A stretch of 64,000 bases of DNA from Bog-532 sp963732345 (GTDB lineage Bacteria; Actinomycetota; Actinomycetes; Streptosporangiales; Streptosporangiaceae), in contig CAVSZI010000019.1 of the NCBI GenBank assembly GCA_963732345.1, positions 248,001 through 312,000 on the forward strand, given 5' to 3'. The position numbers and the translations under genes were made by a program. Positions 8,838 to 18,208 of the stretch are shown here, one piece after another. The notes beneath the pieces are model-generated. The model saw nothing but the letters and a program-made list of their open reading frames with translations. It did not search any database and had not been told where the DNA came from. The stretch's first letter is position 1; every line of letters begins with the position of its first letter.

Positions 8838-10332
8838 CGGCGTCCTCCGGCTGGATTTCTTCCCGGGCCGAACGGGCTTTTCCGGGGGCCGACCGGACCG
8901 CGGGGGCCGGAGGAGGACCGGGCACCGGTGGTTGCGCCGGGGCACTCAGCCGGCCCGGATCTGGTGCCGGCCCGGCCGGCGCCGGCACGGGGCGGTGGCC
9001 GGTCTGCCATACCCAGCGGGACGGCCCCAGCAGCAGCGCCGCCGTGAACGCCACGACGATGGCGAGCCGCGCGTCCCCGAGGATCTGGGGATCGCGGGTC
9101 ACGACCGGGACACCGGCCAGGGCCAGGATGGACAGGAGGGACCAGACCGGCCATGGCCGCCGGGCGCCGATGGTGTCCCAGATCAGCGCGCCCACCATGA
9201 CCCCGGCCGTGTAGTAGCCGTGCACCCCTGGGTCCAGGGCGATCCGGGCGCCGACGCCGAGCAGGATGACGGCGGGCCACCGGCGGCGCCATATCGCCGC
9301 CGCGCCCAGCGCCCAGCCGAGCAGGACCTGGGCGGGCCTGTCCCAGGACGGGGTCTGCGGGGTGGTGACCCCGAGAGCGCGCAGCGCCGAGGTGGGCAGG
9401 TTGCGGATGGTGTAGCGCGCGGCGGTCATCGTGCCCGGATCGGCCAGGTAGAACGGCAGCCAGGCGGCGGCGAGCGCGGCCAGGAGGGCTACGGCGCCGC
9501 GCCACATGTCCCGCGCCGGCAGCAGGAGCAGGAGGGCGGCGAAGACGAGGGCCCATGGCTTGGCGGCGGTGGCGAGGCCAACCAGCAGACCCGCCAGCAC
9601 CGGCCGGCGGGCGACCACCGCGCGCAGCGCCAGAACCGCCAGGATCAGCGCGAGGCCGTCGTCCAGGTGCAGGTAGCCGACCGCGAGGTTGACCCACGCG
9701 ATCATGAATGCCCCGCCGCCGAAGAGCACAGTCAGCCGCAGCCCCCGGGGACGTTCACGCAGTTCCGGCCGGACCGTGCGGGCGAGGCTCTCGATGGCCG
9801 CGATCAGCAGGACCCCGGCCGCGGTGAGCAGTATCTCGGCCACGACGATGCCGCTGTCCGGCCCGAGGTGCCGCAGCACTTCGGCGACGGCGAACGACAG
9901 CGGCCCGATCTGCAGGTCGGGATTGGTGGCATACAGGTGCAGGCCGCCCGGCGGGCGGAACGAGCCCGGCTCACCGAACAGCGCCGCGGTACCGCTCCGG
10001 AAGAAGACCCAGGCGATGCCGCCGCCCGGCGCCATATCGATGAACCAGGCCACCGTCCATAGCGAGAGAAGGCCCCAGTGCCAGTTGCGGGCGAGCCGGT
10101 TGCGGAGGCCGCGCGGCCCGGCCACCGGGCGGCGGCCGCTCACGGCGTGCTCGCTCACCCGGTCTGGCCTCTCTGTCACGGGGCGGTCCGTCGTGGGGCT
10201 GCCCGGCACGGTTTCAGCCGGCAGTCCGCGGCTTTCCCGCACTGTAGCAACCGGATGACCACTGGGACGGCGGGGTAGCGGCGTGGCCGCGGCCGGGGAA
10301 ATAGCGCGATTCGTCGCAACAAAAACACTCAC
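8830..10332 (-). CDS. Polytopic membrane glycosyltransferase-like protein (GT-C / DUF2029, GT87-like)
   Basis: A membrane protein of up to 500 residues with about ten hydrophobic segments between residues 85 and 425, a basic N-terminal tail and a Pro/Ala-rich C-terminal tail. Loop residues such as 'YATNPDLQIGPLSF' and 'LHLDDGLALILAVLALR', and a repeated 'AAKPWALVFAALLLLLPARD' helix, resemble polyprenyl-phosphate-dependent mannosyltransferases of the GT87/DUF2029 group. Such enzymes move sugars across the membrane for lipoglycan or wall assembly; here that is inference. The GTG start at 10332 has no good ribosome-binding site, so the real start may be further downstream. It is translationally coupled to the CoA-transferase gene. 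Confidence 0.65.
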   Translation of the reverse strand: MSVFVATNRAISPAAATPLPRRPSGHPVATVRESRGLPAETVPGSPTTDRPVTERPDRVSEHAVSGRRPVAGPRGLRNRLARNWHWGLLSLWTVAWFIDMAPGGGIAWVFFRSGTAALFGEPGSFRPPGGLHLYATNPDLQIGPLSFAVAEVLRHLGPDSGIVVAEILLTAAGVLLIAAIESLARTVRPELRERPRGLRLTVLFGGGAFMIAWVNLAVGYLHLDDGLALILAVLALRAVVARRPVLAGLLVGLATAAKPWALVFAALLLLLPARDMWRGAVALLAALAAAWLPFYLADPGTMTAARYTIRNLPTSALRALGVTTPQTPSWDRPAQVLLGWALGAAAIWRRRWPAVILLGVGARIALDPGVHGYYTAGVMVGALIWDTIGARRPWPVWSLLSILALAGVPVVTRDPQILGDARLAIVVAFTAALLLGPSRWVWQTGHRPVPAPAGPAPDPGRLSAPAQPPVPGPPPAPAVRSAPGKARSAREEIQPEDADE

Positions 10333-10340
10333 AGTTAAAC

Positions 10341-10354
10341 GTGATTAACATCAC
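10341..10354. promoter_or_regulatory. Small inverted repeat upstream of the membrane glycosyltransferase gene
   Basis: GTGATTAACATCAC has 5-bp perfect arms and sits 9 bases before the GTG at 10332, in an AT-richer patch. It overlaps a second dyad, GTTAA..TTAAC. It could be a regulator site for the minus-strand gene. There is no direct evidence of function. Confidence 0.25.
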
Positions 10355-10614
10355 AGCACGTGCGGTCAACCCGCCGGGCCAACCTCGGCGAATCGGTTGC
10401 GGACCCACCCCCCTTTGCTGGCAATGTAGGTCGCCAACGGTGATTGTCCCTTACAGCAAGGCCCGACACGGCCAATGTATGTGCATCATTCGCAATTGTG
10501 ACGGCCCGGGCACGGTGAGGTGCTTAACCGGAGAATCGCTGCCCGTGCGTAAGCCGCAGCGGTCAATGCGCCCGGCAGACCCGTCTGGTGCGCCTGGCTG
10601 ACGAAGGGATTGCC

Positions 10615-11322
10615 TTGTCACGACACCGGACAGGGGCCCGCAGCACGCGGCGAGGCAGCCGTTTTGTGCGCCGCAGCGGAGTCATTCTTCCGGCAGCTGG
10701 TGTCGCGGCAATTGTGGTCGCTGGCGTTTCCGCGGCCGCCTGGCTAATGGGCCCGTCAGTATCCGGGGCATCGGGCGCCGCCCAGGCGATTGAGGCGATT
10801 CCCAACAGCAAAACGGTCGCGCTGCTCGAGCAGGAGCGCCAGCAGATGATCGTCATGAGCGCGGCCTCCCGCACCCTGACCGTGGTGGCCCAGCCGAAGC
10901 TGGCGTCGCCGGCCTCAGCTGCGGCGACAGCGGTCCAAGCGGCGTCGGGCAGTCCGTCTTCCGGCGGCACCACCGGGTCCACCACCGGGAGCGCGCCGCC
11001 CCCTCCCGTCGCCGCGCCCGATCCGGGCACCGCCCAGTCGATCGCCTACAACCTGCTGGGCAGCTTTGGATTTTCCACATCGCAATTCAGTTGCCTGCAG
11101 AGCCTGTGGAACCGGGAAAGCGGCTGGTCCTATGACGCGGAAAATCCCAGCGGCGCGTATGGCATTCCGCAGGCTCTGCCCGGGTCAAAGATGGCCACTG
11201 CGGGCGCGGACTGGCAAACCAACCCGACGACGCAGATCGAATGGGGTCTCGGCTACATAAAGAGCGTGTATGGGACGCCCTGCGCCGCGTGGAATTTCGA
11301 GCTGGCAAACAACTACTACTGA
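10615..11322 (+). CDS. Secreted lysozyme-like transglycosylase, SLT/Rpf-type fold
   Basis: Predicted peptidoglycan-cleaving exoprotein. A basic N-terminus is followed by a signal/anchor helix (SGVILPAAGVAAIVVAGVSAAAW, about residues 22-44), a Ser/Thr/Pro-rich linker, then a C-terminal lysozyme-like domain of about 85 residues. That domain contains CLQSLWNRESGWSYDAENPS, whose Glu is the presumed catalytic acid, then GAYGIPQALPGSKM and the closing GLGYIKSVYGTPCAAW. Two cysteines flank the domain and may form a disulphide. The TTG at 10615 is preferred to the GTG at 10588 because GAAGGGA lies just upstream of it. The domain is typical of small actinobacterial cell-wall hydrolases involved in growth or resuscitation; the specific role is inferred. 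Confidence 0.8.
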   Translation: MSRHRTGARSTRRGSRFVRRSGVILPAAGVAAIVVAGVSAAAWLMGPSVSGASGAAQAIEAIPNSKTVALLEQERQQMIVMSAASRTLTVVAQPKLASPASAAATAVQAASGSPSSGGTTGSTTGSAPPPPVAAPDPGTAQSIAYNLLGSFGFSTSQFSCLQSLWNRESGWSYDAENPSGAYGIPQALPGSKMATAGADWQTNPTTQIEWGLGYIKSVYGTPCAAWNFELANNYY

Positions 11323-11893
11323 GCGGGCGCTGCGGCCCGGATGCTTGCGTGACGCCCGCCGGTGTCCTCCGCCCGGATGGGACCAGCCGTACTGCGGGCA
11401 GCGCTAAAGAGGGCCTTATAGCTTCTTCTGGCGAATCGTGTCCATGTTTCGCCCATCACGTTATCATCCGGTAAGATTACTCTTCGGCTGCAGAATGCTA
11501 CAGTGCGTTTAAATAACCGGAACGTTATTGTGTTCGGCGTCGTTTAGAAGCTTTATAAAGGTAATATTCAGGTATTTTTCAGCATCAAGGTCGTAGTCCG
11601 GGCCGCGCTCCCGTTACTTGTTCTTAATGTCGGCGCGGATGATGATTAGCCATGTCTTCCCAGCTAAGAGCCCATATTTGAGGCCAATGAGCGGCCCGTT
11701 CGCGGCGTCATGTGATCCATGTCACACGCAATACTGGCATTGTTCGCTTGATTCATCCGGCATTGGAGGTGCTCGTCAGCGTCCAGCTCGTGTGACGGCA
11801 GACCGCCAGCCAGCAGGCGCCGGGCACCGCCGCGCTCGCGCCGGCGCGTCCCAGTCCGTCCTAGCCGGGCGGGCGGCCGGTACCGGCGGCCGG
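11323..11893. other. AT-richer intergenic region without a recognisable gene
   Basis: This 571-bp gap separates the lysozyme-like gene from the 3' end of the kinase gene. The part from about 11410 to 11750 is clearly more AT-rich than its surroundings and contains a short dyad (AATAAC..GTTATT, 11512-11529). No coding frame with a ribosome-binding site or recognisable domain was seen on either strand. It may contain the promoter of an unannotated small RNA or decayed foreign DNA. Confidence 0.4.
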
Positions 11894-14116
11894 CTAAGGA
11901 TACGGCCGGAACGTCCGCACTTCCTCGTCGAAGGCGGCCAGATTGCTGGTCCACGCCGGGTTGGGCGACGACATGTAGAGCGCGAAGGACTGCAGGCCGG
12001 CCGATGTGGACGCGTTGTATACGAGGTCCAGGGCCCGTACCCGGCCCAGGGCCGGACTCTGCCAGGTGAACTGCCAGGCAGCGCCGCTGGTACCCCGGAC
12101 GTTCGCCGGACGGATGCCCAGGCCGAGGTAGCCGGGGAACTTGCCCTGCTCCTGCGTCACGGCCGCCAGGTAGCGCGCTTCCCTGAGCATGTCGCGGTAC
12201 GTGTGCGGGGTCAGGTCGATCTGGAGGAACGCACCGCCAGTGGGCGCCTCGGCGAAGGCGGCGGTTCCCCTGATCGAGAACTTCCATGTGTCCGGCACGG
12301 CGATTGTGAAGCCCGAGGTCGAGCCCAGTGTGGCGGCGCCCACCGTGACGGAACGGTATCCGGCGGGCGGCGGTCCCGTGGTGGCCGCTCCGGCGGCCGC
12401 GGCCACGGGCGAGTCGGAGGTCGTGTTGGAGGCGGACGAGCCGGTCTGATTGGCCGCCGTATTCAGCCCCGTTCGGTGCTGGACCCGGTAGACGAGCAAT
12501 CCGCCCGCGACTGCCACCACCAGGAGGACAATCCCGAGCGTGAGCAGGCCGGTGCGGCGGGGCCGCCGTCTGGCCTGCGTCACGGAAGAGTGGCCGCCCG
12601 GCGGCGTGGCGTCCCAGTCCGGTGCGGCATCGGCCGGCTGGCCGGTGTGGTCGGTGGAGGCGGCTCCCCAGGCCTGGCCGGCGCTCCCGGCCTGGGCTCC
12701 ACCCCAGGCGCGGGCGGCGCCGCCCGCCTGGGCTCCGATCCAGGACGGCGCGGCCTCTTCGGGCTGGGCGGTGCCCCAGAACGGCGCCGCCTCATCCCGC
12801 CGGGCGGGGGGAGCCGAGCCGGTCAGCCGGCCGGGTGCGGCGGCAAACCTGAGGGTGTCATCAGACGGCCGGTCGTCGGTTCCCGCCTCTGGCCGGCCGG
12901 CCGCCCGACTGGCCGCGGTGCGGAGGGAACCGGGCCGCTTGACCGGTATGGTCTGGTCCGGCTGCAGCGGCAGGTCCACCGAAGTCGGCGTGGGCGGCAG
13001 CGCCGCTGAGCCCGGCCCGCTGTCTGCCCCGGGACTCTGCCCGCCGACCGGGCCAGGGGCCGACCGGAGGGGTGAGGCGGGCATCGCCCCGCCGAGCGCA
13101 CCGGGCAGCCCAGCGGCGGCGCCGGGCACCCAGGAAGGCGGCACGCCGGGCACTCCGGGCGCCCCGGGGGACGGCGCATCGGGCGTCCCGGCCTCGGCGC
13201 CGTCCGGCGAGCCAGGTTCCGTCCGGCGAGGCCGGAACGGCGTGAAGACGTTCCTCGGGCCGACGGGGCCCGGAAGCGGTCCCATGGTGCCGAGCATCCG
13301 CGCCGCGGTCGCGGCGTCTGGCCGGTCCGCGGGGTTGCGCCGCAGCAGGGCGTCGATGACCGCGCCGAGCCCGGCGGCCGGCGGGGCGGACGGCGGGTCG
13401 GAGTTGATGATGGCCGACATCGTCGTGATGGCCCCGCCCGCCCGGTCGAAGGGCCCGTGTCCCTCGACCGCCGCGTACAGGGTCGCGCCGAGCGACCACA
13501 GGTCCGATGCCGGCGTGGCCGGGTTGCCCTGGATGCGCTCGGGGGCCGTGAAGCCCGGTGAGCCCATGACCATGCCCGTCTGGGTCAGCTTCGGGTCTCC
13601 CTGGAAGGTCGCGATGCCGAAGTCGGTGAGTACGGCCCGGCCGCCGTCGGCGAGCAGCACGTTGCTCGGCTTCACGTCGCGGTGCAGCACGCCGGCCGCG
13701 TGCGCGGTGGCCAGGGCGGCCAGCAGCTGGCGGCCGGCGTGGGCCGCGCGGTGCGGCGGCAGCGGCCCGTCGTGGGCGATGATCTGGTCGAGCGAGCGCG
13801 CCGCGACGAGTTCCATGATGATCCAGGGGCGCCCGTCCTCCTCGGCCACGTCGAAGACGGTGACGACGCCCGGGTGACTGAGCCGCGCGGCGGTTCTGGC
13901 CTCGCGGTGGGTCCGCTGGTGGGCCTTGGCGCGTTCGTCCGGTGGCAGGCCGTCGCTGATACGCAGTTCCTTGACGGCGACCTCGCGGTCCAGGATCTCG
14001 TCCCACGCGCGCCACACCGTGCCCATCGCGCCCCGCCCGATGGGCTCCTTGAGGCGGTAGCGCCCCGCTATGACGCGCCCCGTGCCCGCCATAGCGTGCA
14101 TAGCCGGACCATACAC
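11894..14116 (-). CDS. Transmembrane Ser/Thr protein kinase (PknB-like catalytic domain)
   Basis: A eukaryotic-type kinase of 740 residues. The catalytic domain (about 14-285) has the Gly loop IGRGAMGTV, ATP-anchoring K49, catalytic HRDVKPSN with D147, the DFG motif at D165 and APER. All key residues are present, so it should be active. A long Pro/Ala/Gly-rich linker (about 290-510) leads to one transmembrane helix (about 513-535, LLTLGIVLLVVAVAGGLLVY). The extracellular domain of about 190 residues carries no PASTA repeats; its 'GFTIAVPDTWKFSI' start resembles PsbP/Mog1-like folds seen in other actinobacterial kinases. The start is uncertain: three Met codons lie within the first 9 residues and no good Shine-Dalgarno precedes any of them. 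Confidence 0.9.
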   Translation of the reverse strand: MYGPAMHAMAGTGRVIAGRYRLKEPIGRGAMGTVWRAWDEILDREVAVKELRISDGLPPDERAKAHQRTHREARTAARLSHPGVVTVFDVAEEDGRPWIIMELVAARSLDQIIAHDGPLPPHRAAHAGRQLLAALATAHAAGVLHRDVKPSNVLLADGGRAVLTDFGIATFQGDPKLTQTGMVMGSPGFTAPERIQGNPATPASDLWSLGATLYAAVEGHGPFDRAGGAITTMSAIINSDPPSAPPAAGLGAVIDALLRRNPADRPDAATAARMLGTMGPLPGPVGPRNVFTPFRPRRTEPGSPDGAEAGTPDAPSPGAPGVPGVPPSWVPGAAAGLPGALGGAMPASPLRSAPGPVGGQSPGADSGPGSAALPPTPTSVDLPLQPDQTIPVKRPGSLRTAASRAAGRPEAGTDDRPSDDTLRFAAAPGRLTGSAPPARRDEAAPFWGTAQPEEAAPSWIGAQAGGAARAWGGAQAGSAGQAWGAASTDHTGQPADAAPDWDATPPGGHSSVTQARRRPRRTGLLTLGIVLLVVAVAGGLLVYRVQHRTGLNTAANQTGSSASNTTSDSPVAAAAGAATTGPPPAGYRSVTVGAATLGSTSGFTIAVPDTWKFSIRGTAAFAEAPTGGAFLQIDLTPHTYRDMLREARYLAAVTQEQGKFPGYLGLGIRPANVRGTSGAAWQFTWQSPALGRVRALDLVYNASTSAGLQSFALYMSSPNPAWTSNLAAFDEEVRTFRPYP

Positions 14117-14242
14117 GGGATCGGCGGATAGGTCCCTAGGTTGCTCGTGAGAGTTCGATGGGAATTAGGTCACGATGCCAACCGGCCAGCTCATCGAGCC
14201 TCCCGCGCTCACCGGCGACGCGCCGGGCGCCCGCCCGGGCGT

Positions 14243-15898
14243 TTACCGGGGCGGCGCGCTGCCGATCGTGAGCGCCGGCCCGGATGGGTCCGCGAAGAAG
14301 TCGTTTCCCTTGTCGTCCACGATGACGAACGCGGGGAAGTCCCGGACCTCGATCTTCCAGACCGCTTCCATGCCGAGCTCGGGGTACTCCAGCACGTCTA
14401 CGTGGGTGATGCAGTCCTGGGCCAGCCGCGCCGCCGCGCCCCCGATAGAGCCGAGGTAGAAGCCGCCGTGGCGCTGGCAGGCCTGGGTCACCGCCGCCGA
14501 CCGGTTGCCCTTGGCCAGCATCACATACGACCCGCCCGCTGCCTGGAAACGCTCCACGTAGGAATCCATCCGGCCCGCGGTGGTGGGCCCGAAGGAGCCG
14601 GACGCGTAGCCGGCGGGCGTCTTGGCCGGTCCCGCGTAATAGACGGCGTGATCACGCAGGTAGGCGGGCAGTGGCTCGCCCGCGTCCAGCCGTTCGGCGA
14701 TCTTGGCGTGGGCGATGTCACGCGCCACGACGAGCGGGCCCGACAGCGACAGCCGGGTCCGGATCGGGTACCGGGACAGTTCGGCGCGGATCTCGTCCAT
14801 CGGCCGGTTCAGGTCGATGCGGACCACCCCCGCCTCGGCCTCGGCGTCGGCGTCCGTGGGATCGGGCAGATACTGGGCCGGGTCGGTTTCGAGCTGCTCG
14901 AGGAAGACGCCCTCCGGCGTCACCTTGCCGAGCGCCTGCCGGTCGGCCGAGCAGGACACCGCGATCGCGACCGGGCAGGACGCACCGTGCCGGGGCAGCC
15001 GGATCACCCGGGCGTCATGGCAGAAGTACTTGCCACCGAACTGGGCGCCGATCCCGATCCGCCGCGTGAGCTCGAGTACCTGCTGCTCGAGTTCCAGATC
15101 GCGGAAGCCGTGACCGGACAGGGAGCCTTCCTTCGGCAGCGTGTCCAGGTAATGGGCCGACGCGTACTTGGCCGTCTTGAGCGCGAACTCGGCACTGGTG
15201 CCGCCCACCACGATGGCGAGGTGGTACGGCGGGCACGCGGCCGTGCCCAGTGACCTGATCTTCTCCTCCAGGAAGGAGATCATCCGGTCGGGGTTCAGCA
15301 CCGCCTTGGTCTCCTGGTAGAGGAACGACTTGTTCGCCGATCCGCCGCCCTTCGCCATGAACAGGAACTTGTACGCGTTGCCGCCGGTGGCGTAGATCTC
15401 GATCTGGGCCGGCAGGTTGCTGCCTGTGTTCAGTTCCTCCCACATGGTCAGCGGTGCCATCTGCGAGTAACGGAGGTTGAGCGTGGTGTAAGCGTCGTAG
15501 ACGCCACGGGCGATGTGTTCCTCGTCGCAGCCGTCGGTGAGGACGTGCTGCCCTCGCTTGCCCATGACGATGGCGGTCCCGGTGTCCTGGCACATTGGCA
15601 GCACCCCGCCCGCCGCGATGCACGCGTTTTTCAGCAGGTCGCGAGCGACATAGCGGTCATTCGGGCTAGCCTCAGGATCGTCCAGGATGCAGCGAAGCTG
15701 GCTGAGATGCGAAGGCCGGAGCAGGTGGGCGATGTCATGCATCGCGGCGCTGGTCAGCTGGGTGAAGACCGCCGGGGCGATGTCCGTGAACGTTTTGCCG
15801 AGCGACTGCCGGGTAGTGACGCCTTCCTCGGTGATCAGCCGGTAGGTGGTGTCATCCGCTCCCAGCGGCAGCAGGTCCGTGTAGCTGAATTCAGGCAT
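14243..15898 (-). CDS. Fumarate hydratase, class I (iron-sulphur)
   Basis: This TCA-cycle enzyme interconverts fumarate and malate using an oxygen-sensitive 4Fe-4S cluster. At 551 residues it matches the length of single-chain class I enzymes. The three probable cluster ligands are C103 (MCQDTGT), C222 (AACPPYH) and C316 (VSCSADR), with spacing equal to that of E. coli FumA. The C-terminal beta domain has 'GPTTAGRMD' and 'KGNRSAAVTQACQRHGGFYLGSIGG', typical of the family. The ATG at 15898 has a GAGGA-type ribosome site. The class is sure; a direct role in glucose or succinate metabolism is inferred from the pathway. Confidence 0.95.
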   Translation of the reverse strand: MPEFSYTDLLPLGADDTTYRLITEEGVTTRQSLGKTFTDIAPAVFTQLTSAAMHDIAHLLRPSHLSQLRCILDDPEASPNDRYVARDLLKNACIAAGGVLPMCQDTGTAIVMGKRGQHVLTDGCDEEHIARGVYDAYTTLNLRYSQMAPLTMWEELNTGSNLPAQIEIYATGGNAYKFLFMAKGGGSANKSFLYQETKAVLNPDRMISFLEEKIRSLGTAACPPYHLAIVVGGTSAEFALKTAKYASAHYLDTLPKEGSLSGHGFRDLELEQQVLELTRRIGIGAQFGGKYFCHDARVIRLPRHGASCPVAIAVSCSADRQALGKVTPEGVFLEQLETDPAQYLPDPTDADAEAEAGVVRIDLNRPMDEIRAELSRYPIRTRLSLSGPLVVARDIAHAKIAERLDAGEPLPAYLRDHAVYYAGPAKTPAGYASGSFGPTTAGRMDSYVERFQAAGGSYVMLAKGNRSAAVTQACQRHGGFYLGSIGGAAARLAQDCITHVDVLEYPELGMEAVWKIEVRDFPAFVIVDDKGNDFFADPSGPALTIGSAPPR

Positions 15899-16097
15899 CG
15901 TGGCAGATCCTCGTCGGTCGACCGTGATTTGCTTACAGCTTAGGGCGCTGCGCGGAGACGCGGGCCGGTTGCGATAGCGGCAAACCCGCGCGTACCGGGC
16001 CGCTGTGGCCGTGCAGCGGTCGCTGTCTCATCCGGATGCCGCCGCGCGGCCGTTCTGGCGTCCGCCTAGTGACCGCCGCGCCCGGTCCTGTCCCGTC

Positions 16098-16637
16098 TCA
16101 CGCGGATATGGAGAAAGGGATACCGGGCCCCCGGGATCCGTCCGTGCCCGCGTCCGTGCCCGCGTCCGCGTCCGCGGGCGTGAGGCCGTCCGGTTCGGCG
16201 GCCCGCTGGAACGCGGCCAGGCCGTCGGCCAGTTCGGTGCGCCCCGCCGGCGGCATGACATCGAGGACCTGCGCGATCTGCTCCTGGCGGCGCTGCCGTG
16301 CCTGTTCGAGCAGGGCTTCACCATCCGCGGTGAGGCGGAGGCTGACGGCGCGCCTGCTCGCGCGGCCCGTGTCCCGGGTGATCAGACCGGCCGCCTCCAG
16401 CCGGTCACACAAGCGGCTGGCCGAGGAGGGCAGGGCACCGAGAGCTCCGGCGAGCTGGCTCAGGTTGAGCTCGCCGTTACGGCCCACCGCGGTGAGCGCG
16501 CGAAGCTGGGTGGGCGAGATCCGCACATCCAGGGAATCCGCGACGTGCGACCAGATGCCCACCAGGGCCTCAGCGGCTGCCTCCACCTCGGCTGCCGCCT
16601 GCTGTGCCGCTGCAGGGTCAGCCTTATGCGAGGCCAT
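16098..16637 (-). CDS. MarR family transcriptional regulator
   Basis: A winged-helix regulator of about 179 residues. The core (residues 40-135) has the helix-turn-helix 'LNLSQLAGALGALPSSASRLCDRLEAAGLITR' and the wing 'GRASRRAVSLRLTADGEALL'. An N-terminal dimerisation helix and an Asp/Gly-rich tail lie outside it. The ATG at 16637 is chosen as start because the extra upstream residues (Met-Leu-Cys-Arg) do not fit the family. It is divergent from the SpoIIE-like phosphatase gene 115 bases away and may regulate it. The ligand is unknown. Confidence 0.85.
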   Translation of the reverse strand: MASHKADPAAAQQAAAEVEAAAEALVGIWSHVADSLDVRISPTQLRALTAVGRNGELNLSQLAGALGALPSSASRLCDRLEAAGLITRDTGRASRRAVSLRLTADGEALLEQARQRRQEQIAQVLDVMPPAGRTELADGLAAFQRAAEPDGLTPADADAGTDAGTDGSRGPGIPFSISA

Positions 16638-16751
16638 GTGTCCACTGTCGCACATTCGGGTGCGGCAAAGCACCTACCATTTCGTCAATCGTGACTGGTC
16701 CGGCCATTTTGCAAGGCCGGCCCAGCGCTGAAGGAACGTACTTGGGACATC

Positions 16752-17972
16752 ATGCCTGAAGACCGCAGCACCATCGAGCGCTCGATCTGGGCCGCTCGCC
16801 CGACCCGGCTCGTGCAGACCGCGCGCGAGTCCATCGACAGCTGGCTGGGGGTATCGGGGGCGGAGATCCTGCTCGTCGACTACCACCAGTCGCACCTCAT
16901 CCCGTTCGCCGACGGCGACGGGGGAACGCCCGTCCCGGTCGATTCACACCCGGCGGGGCGGGCCTTCGCGTCGGGCCGGGCCGTCCAGGACGGCGATCAT
17001 CTGTACCTCCCGCTCAGCGTGTACGGCGAGCGCATGGGCGTTCTCGCCGTGAGGCTGCCAACCGGGACCGACGTCAGCGACGAGGACCTGACGGAGATCG
17101 CCGCCAGCGTGGCCCGGTCGATCCGGCTGGCCGACACCGCGACCGACATCTACCGCGAAGTCAGGCGGCGCAAACGCCTGACGATCGCCGCCGAGCTGCA
17201 ATGGGATCTGCTGCCGGGCCGCACCTGCGAGTCGGGCGAATTCGCCCTCGCCGGTCAGCTGGAGCCCGCGTACACGGTGTCCGGGGACAACTTCGACTGG
17301 TCGCTCTCCGCTAGGTACCTGACCCTCTCGGTGAGCAACGGGATGGCAAGCGGCATCGCCGCCGCGCTGCTGACCCAGCTGACCGTCAACGCCCTGCGGA
17401 ACGCCCGCCGCTCGGGCGCCGGACCGGCCGAGGCGGCCGAACTGGCCAACGAGATTGTCTACTCCCAGCACGGCGGGACGCAGTATTCCTCGACCCTGCT
17501 GCTGCGCATCGCCCTGTCGACCGGGGAAGCCGAGGTCGTCGACGCGGGGTCACCACGTATGTTCCGCGTCCGCCGCGGCGAGATCGAGCCGATCAAGCTG
17601 GACCAGCAGATGCCGCTCGGCATGTTCGGCGACACGCGCTACCGGGTCCAGCCGGCTTCCTTCCTGGCCGGGGACCGCCTGATCGTTCTCAGCGACGGTC
17701 TTTACGGGGCCCGCGGGCCGTCCGGCCGGGTCTACGGCCAGGCCCCGCTCACCGCGGCGTTGCGCAGTTCCCGCCTCCAGGCCCCGAACGAGACCGTGCG
17801 CTACCTGATCACCGACCTCCTCGCGCACCACGAGGGGACCGACCTGGCCGACGACGCGATCGCCGTGTGCCTGGACTGGCACGGGGCCGGGAATCACCCC
17901 GTCACCGCCGCCAGTACCAGTCTCAGCGACCTTCCCCCGCCCGGCGGCAGGTCACCTGATCCCATGCCTTGA
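16752..17972 (+). CDS. GAF-SpoIIE-type PP2C family phosphatase with an altered metal-binding motif
   Basis: A 406-residue protein with an N-terminal GAF-like sensor (about 20-130), a short signalling helix (TDIYREVRRRKRLTIAAELQ) and a SpoIIE/PP2C domain (about 145-380). Such phosphatases act on anti-sigma antagonist proteins. 'VSGDNFDW' (D179, D182) and 'LSDGLYGARG' (D315) match family motifs, and the closing 'LADDAIAVCLDW' is present. However, the usual 'DGMGHG' block reads 'NGMASG' at 196-201, so the first Asp is Asn and Gly-His is Ala-Ser. That could weaken or abolish catalysis. Start ATG 16752 has GAAGGAA about 15 bases upstream. Confidence 0.8.
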   Translation: MPEDRSTIERSIWAARPTRLVQTARESIDSWLGVSGAEILLVDYHQSHLIPFADGDGGTPVPVDSHPAGRAFASGRAVQDGDHLYLPLSVYGERMGVLAVRLPTGTDVSDEDLTEIAASVARSIRLADTATDIYREVRRRKRLTIAAELQWDLLPGRTCESGEFALAGQLEPAYTVSGDNFDWSLSARYLTLSVSNGMASGIAAALLTQLTVNALRNARRSGAGPAEAAELANEIVYSQHGGTQYSSTLLLRIALSTGEAEVVDAGSPRMFRVRRGEIEPIKLDQQMPLGMFGDTRYRVQPASFLAGDRLIVLSDGLYGARGPSGRVYGQAPLTAALRSSRLQAPNETVRYLITDLLAHHEGTDLADDAIAVCLDWHGAGNHPVTAASTSLSDLPPPGGRSPDPMP

Positions 17973-18017
17973 GTACCTATAACGGTCCTTGTCTTGAGTA
18001 CCTATAACGGTCCTTGT
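17968..18017. repeat. Perfect tandem duplication, 25 bp x 2
   Basis: The unit beginning CTTGAGTACCTATAACGG occurs at 17968-17992 and again, identically, at 17993-18017. The first copy overlaps the stop codon of the phosphatase gene. The unit is AT-richer than its surroundings. No function is evident; it may be a slippage product or paired regulatory site. Confidence 0.9.
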
Positions 18018-18208
18018 ATGGTGGCGGCATGCGGCGGCGCCGCGCCGTGCGGTGCCCCCGTCCGCGCGAAGTCCGCTCGCCACGCGGTGCCCCCGTCCGC
18101 GTGTGGCTGAGTGGGCGGCGCCGCCGCGACCAAGCCTTTGCGCACTGGGCCTTTGCGTGATCTGCGGCGACTTTTCCGCGACATCCGCGGGTTAGCCGCC
18201 ACGAATAC

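Noticed and set aside
10402..10614. Possible ydaO/c-di-AMP riboswitch upstream of the lysozyme-like gene
   Set aside because: Such switches precede many actinobacterial wall-hydrolase genes, but the conserved GGGTGA and CAGCTAACCTCG-type segments are not present here.
11618..13009. Long plus-strand frame opposite the kinase gene
   Set aside because: It overlaps the kinase with low-complexity Arg/Gly composition and no ribosome site.
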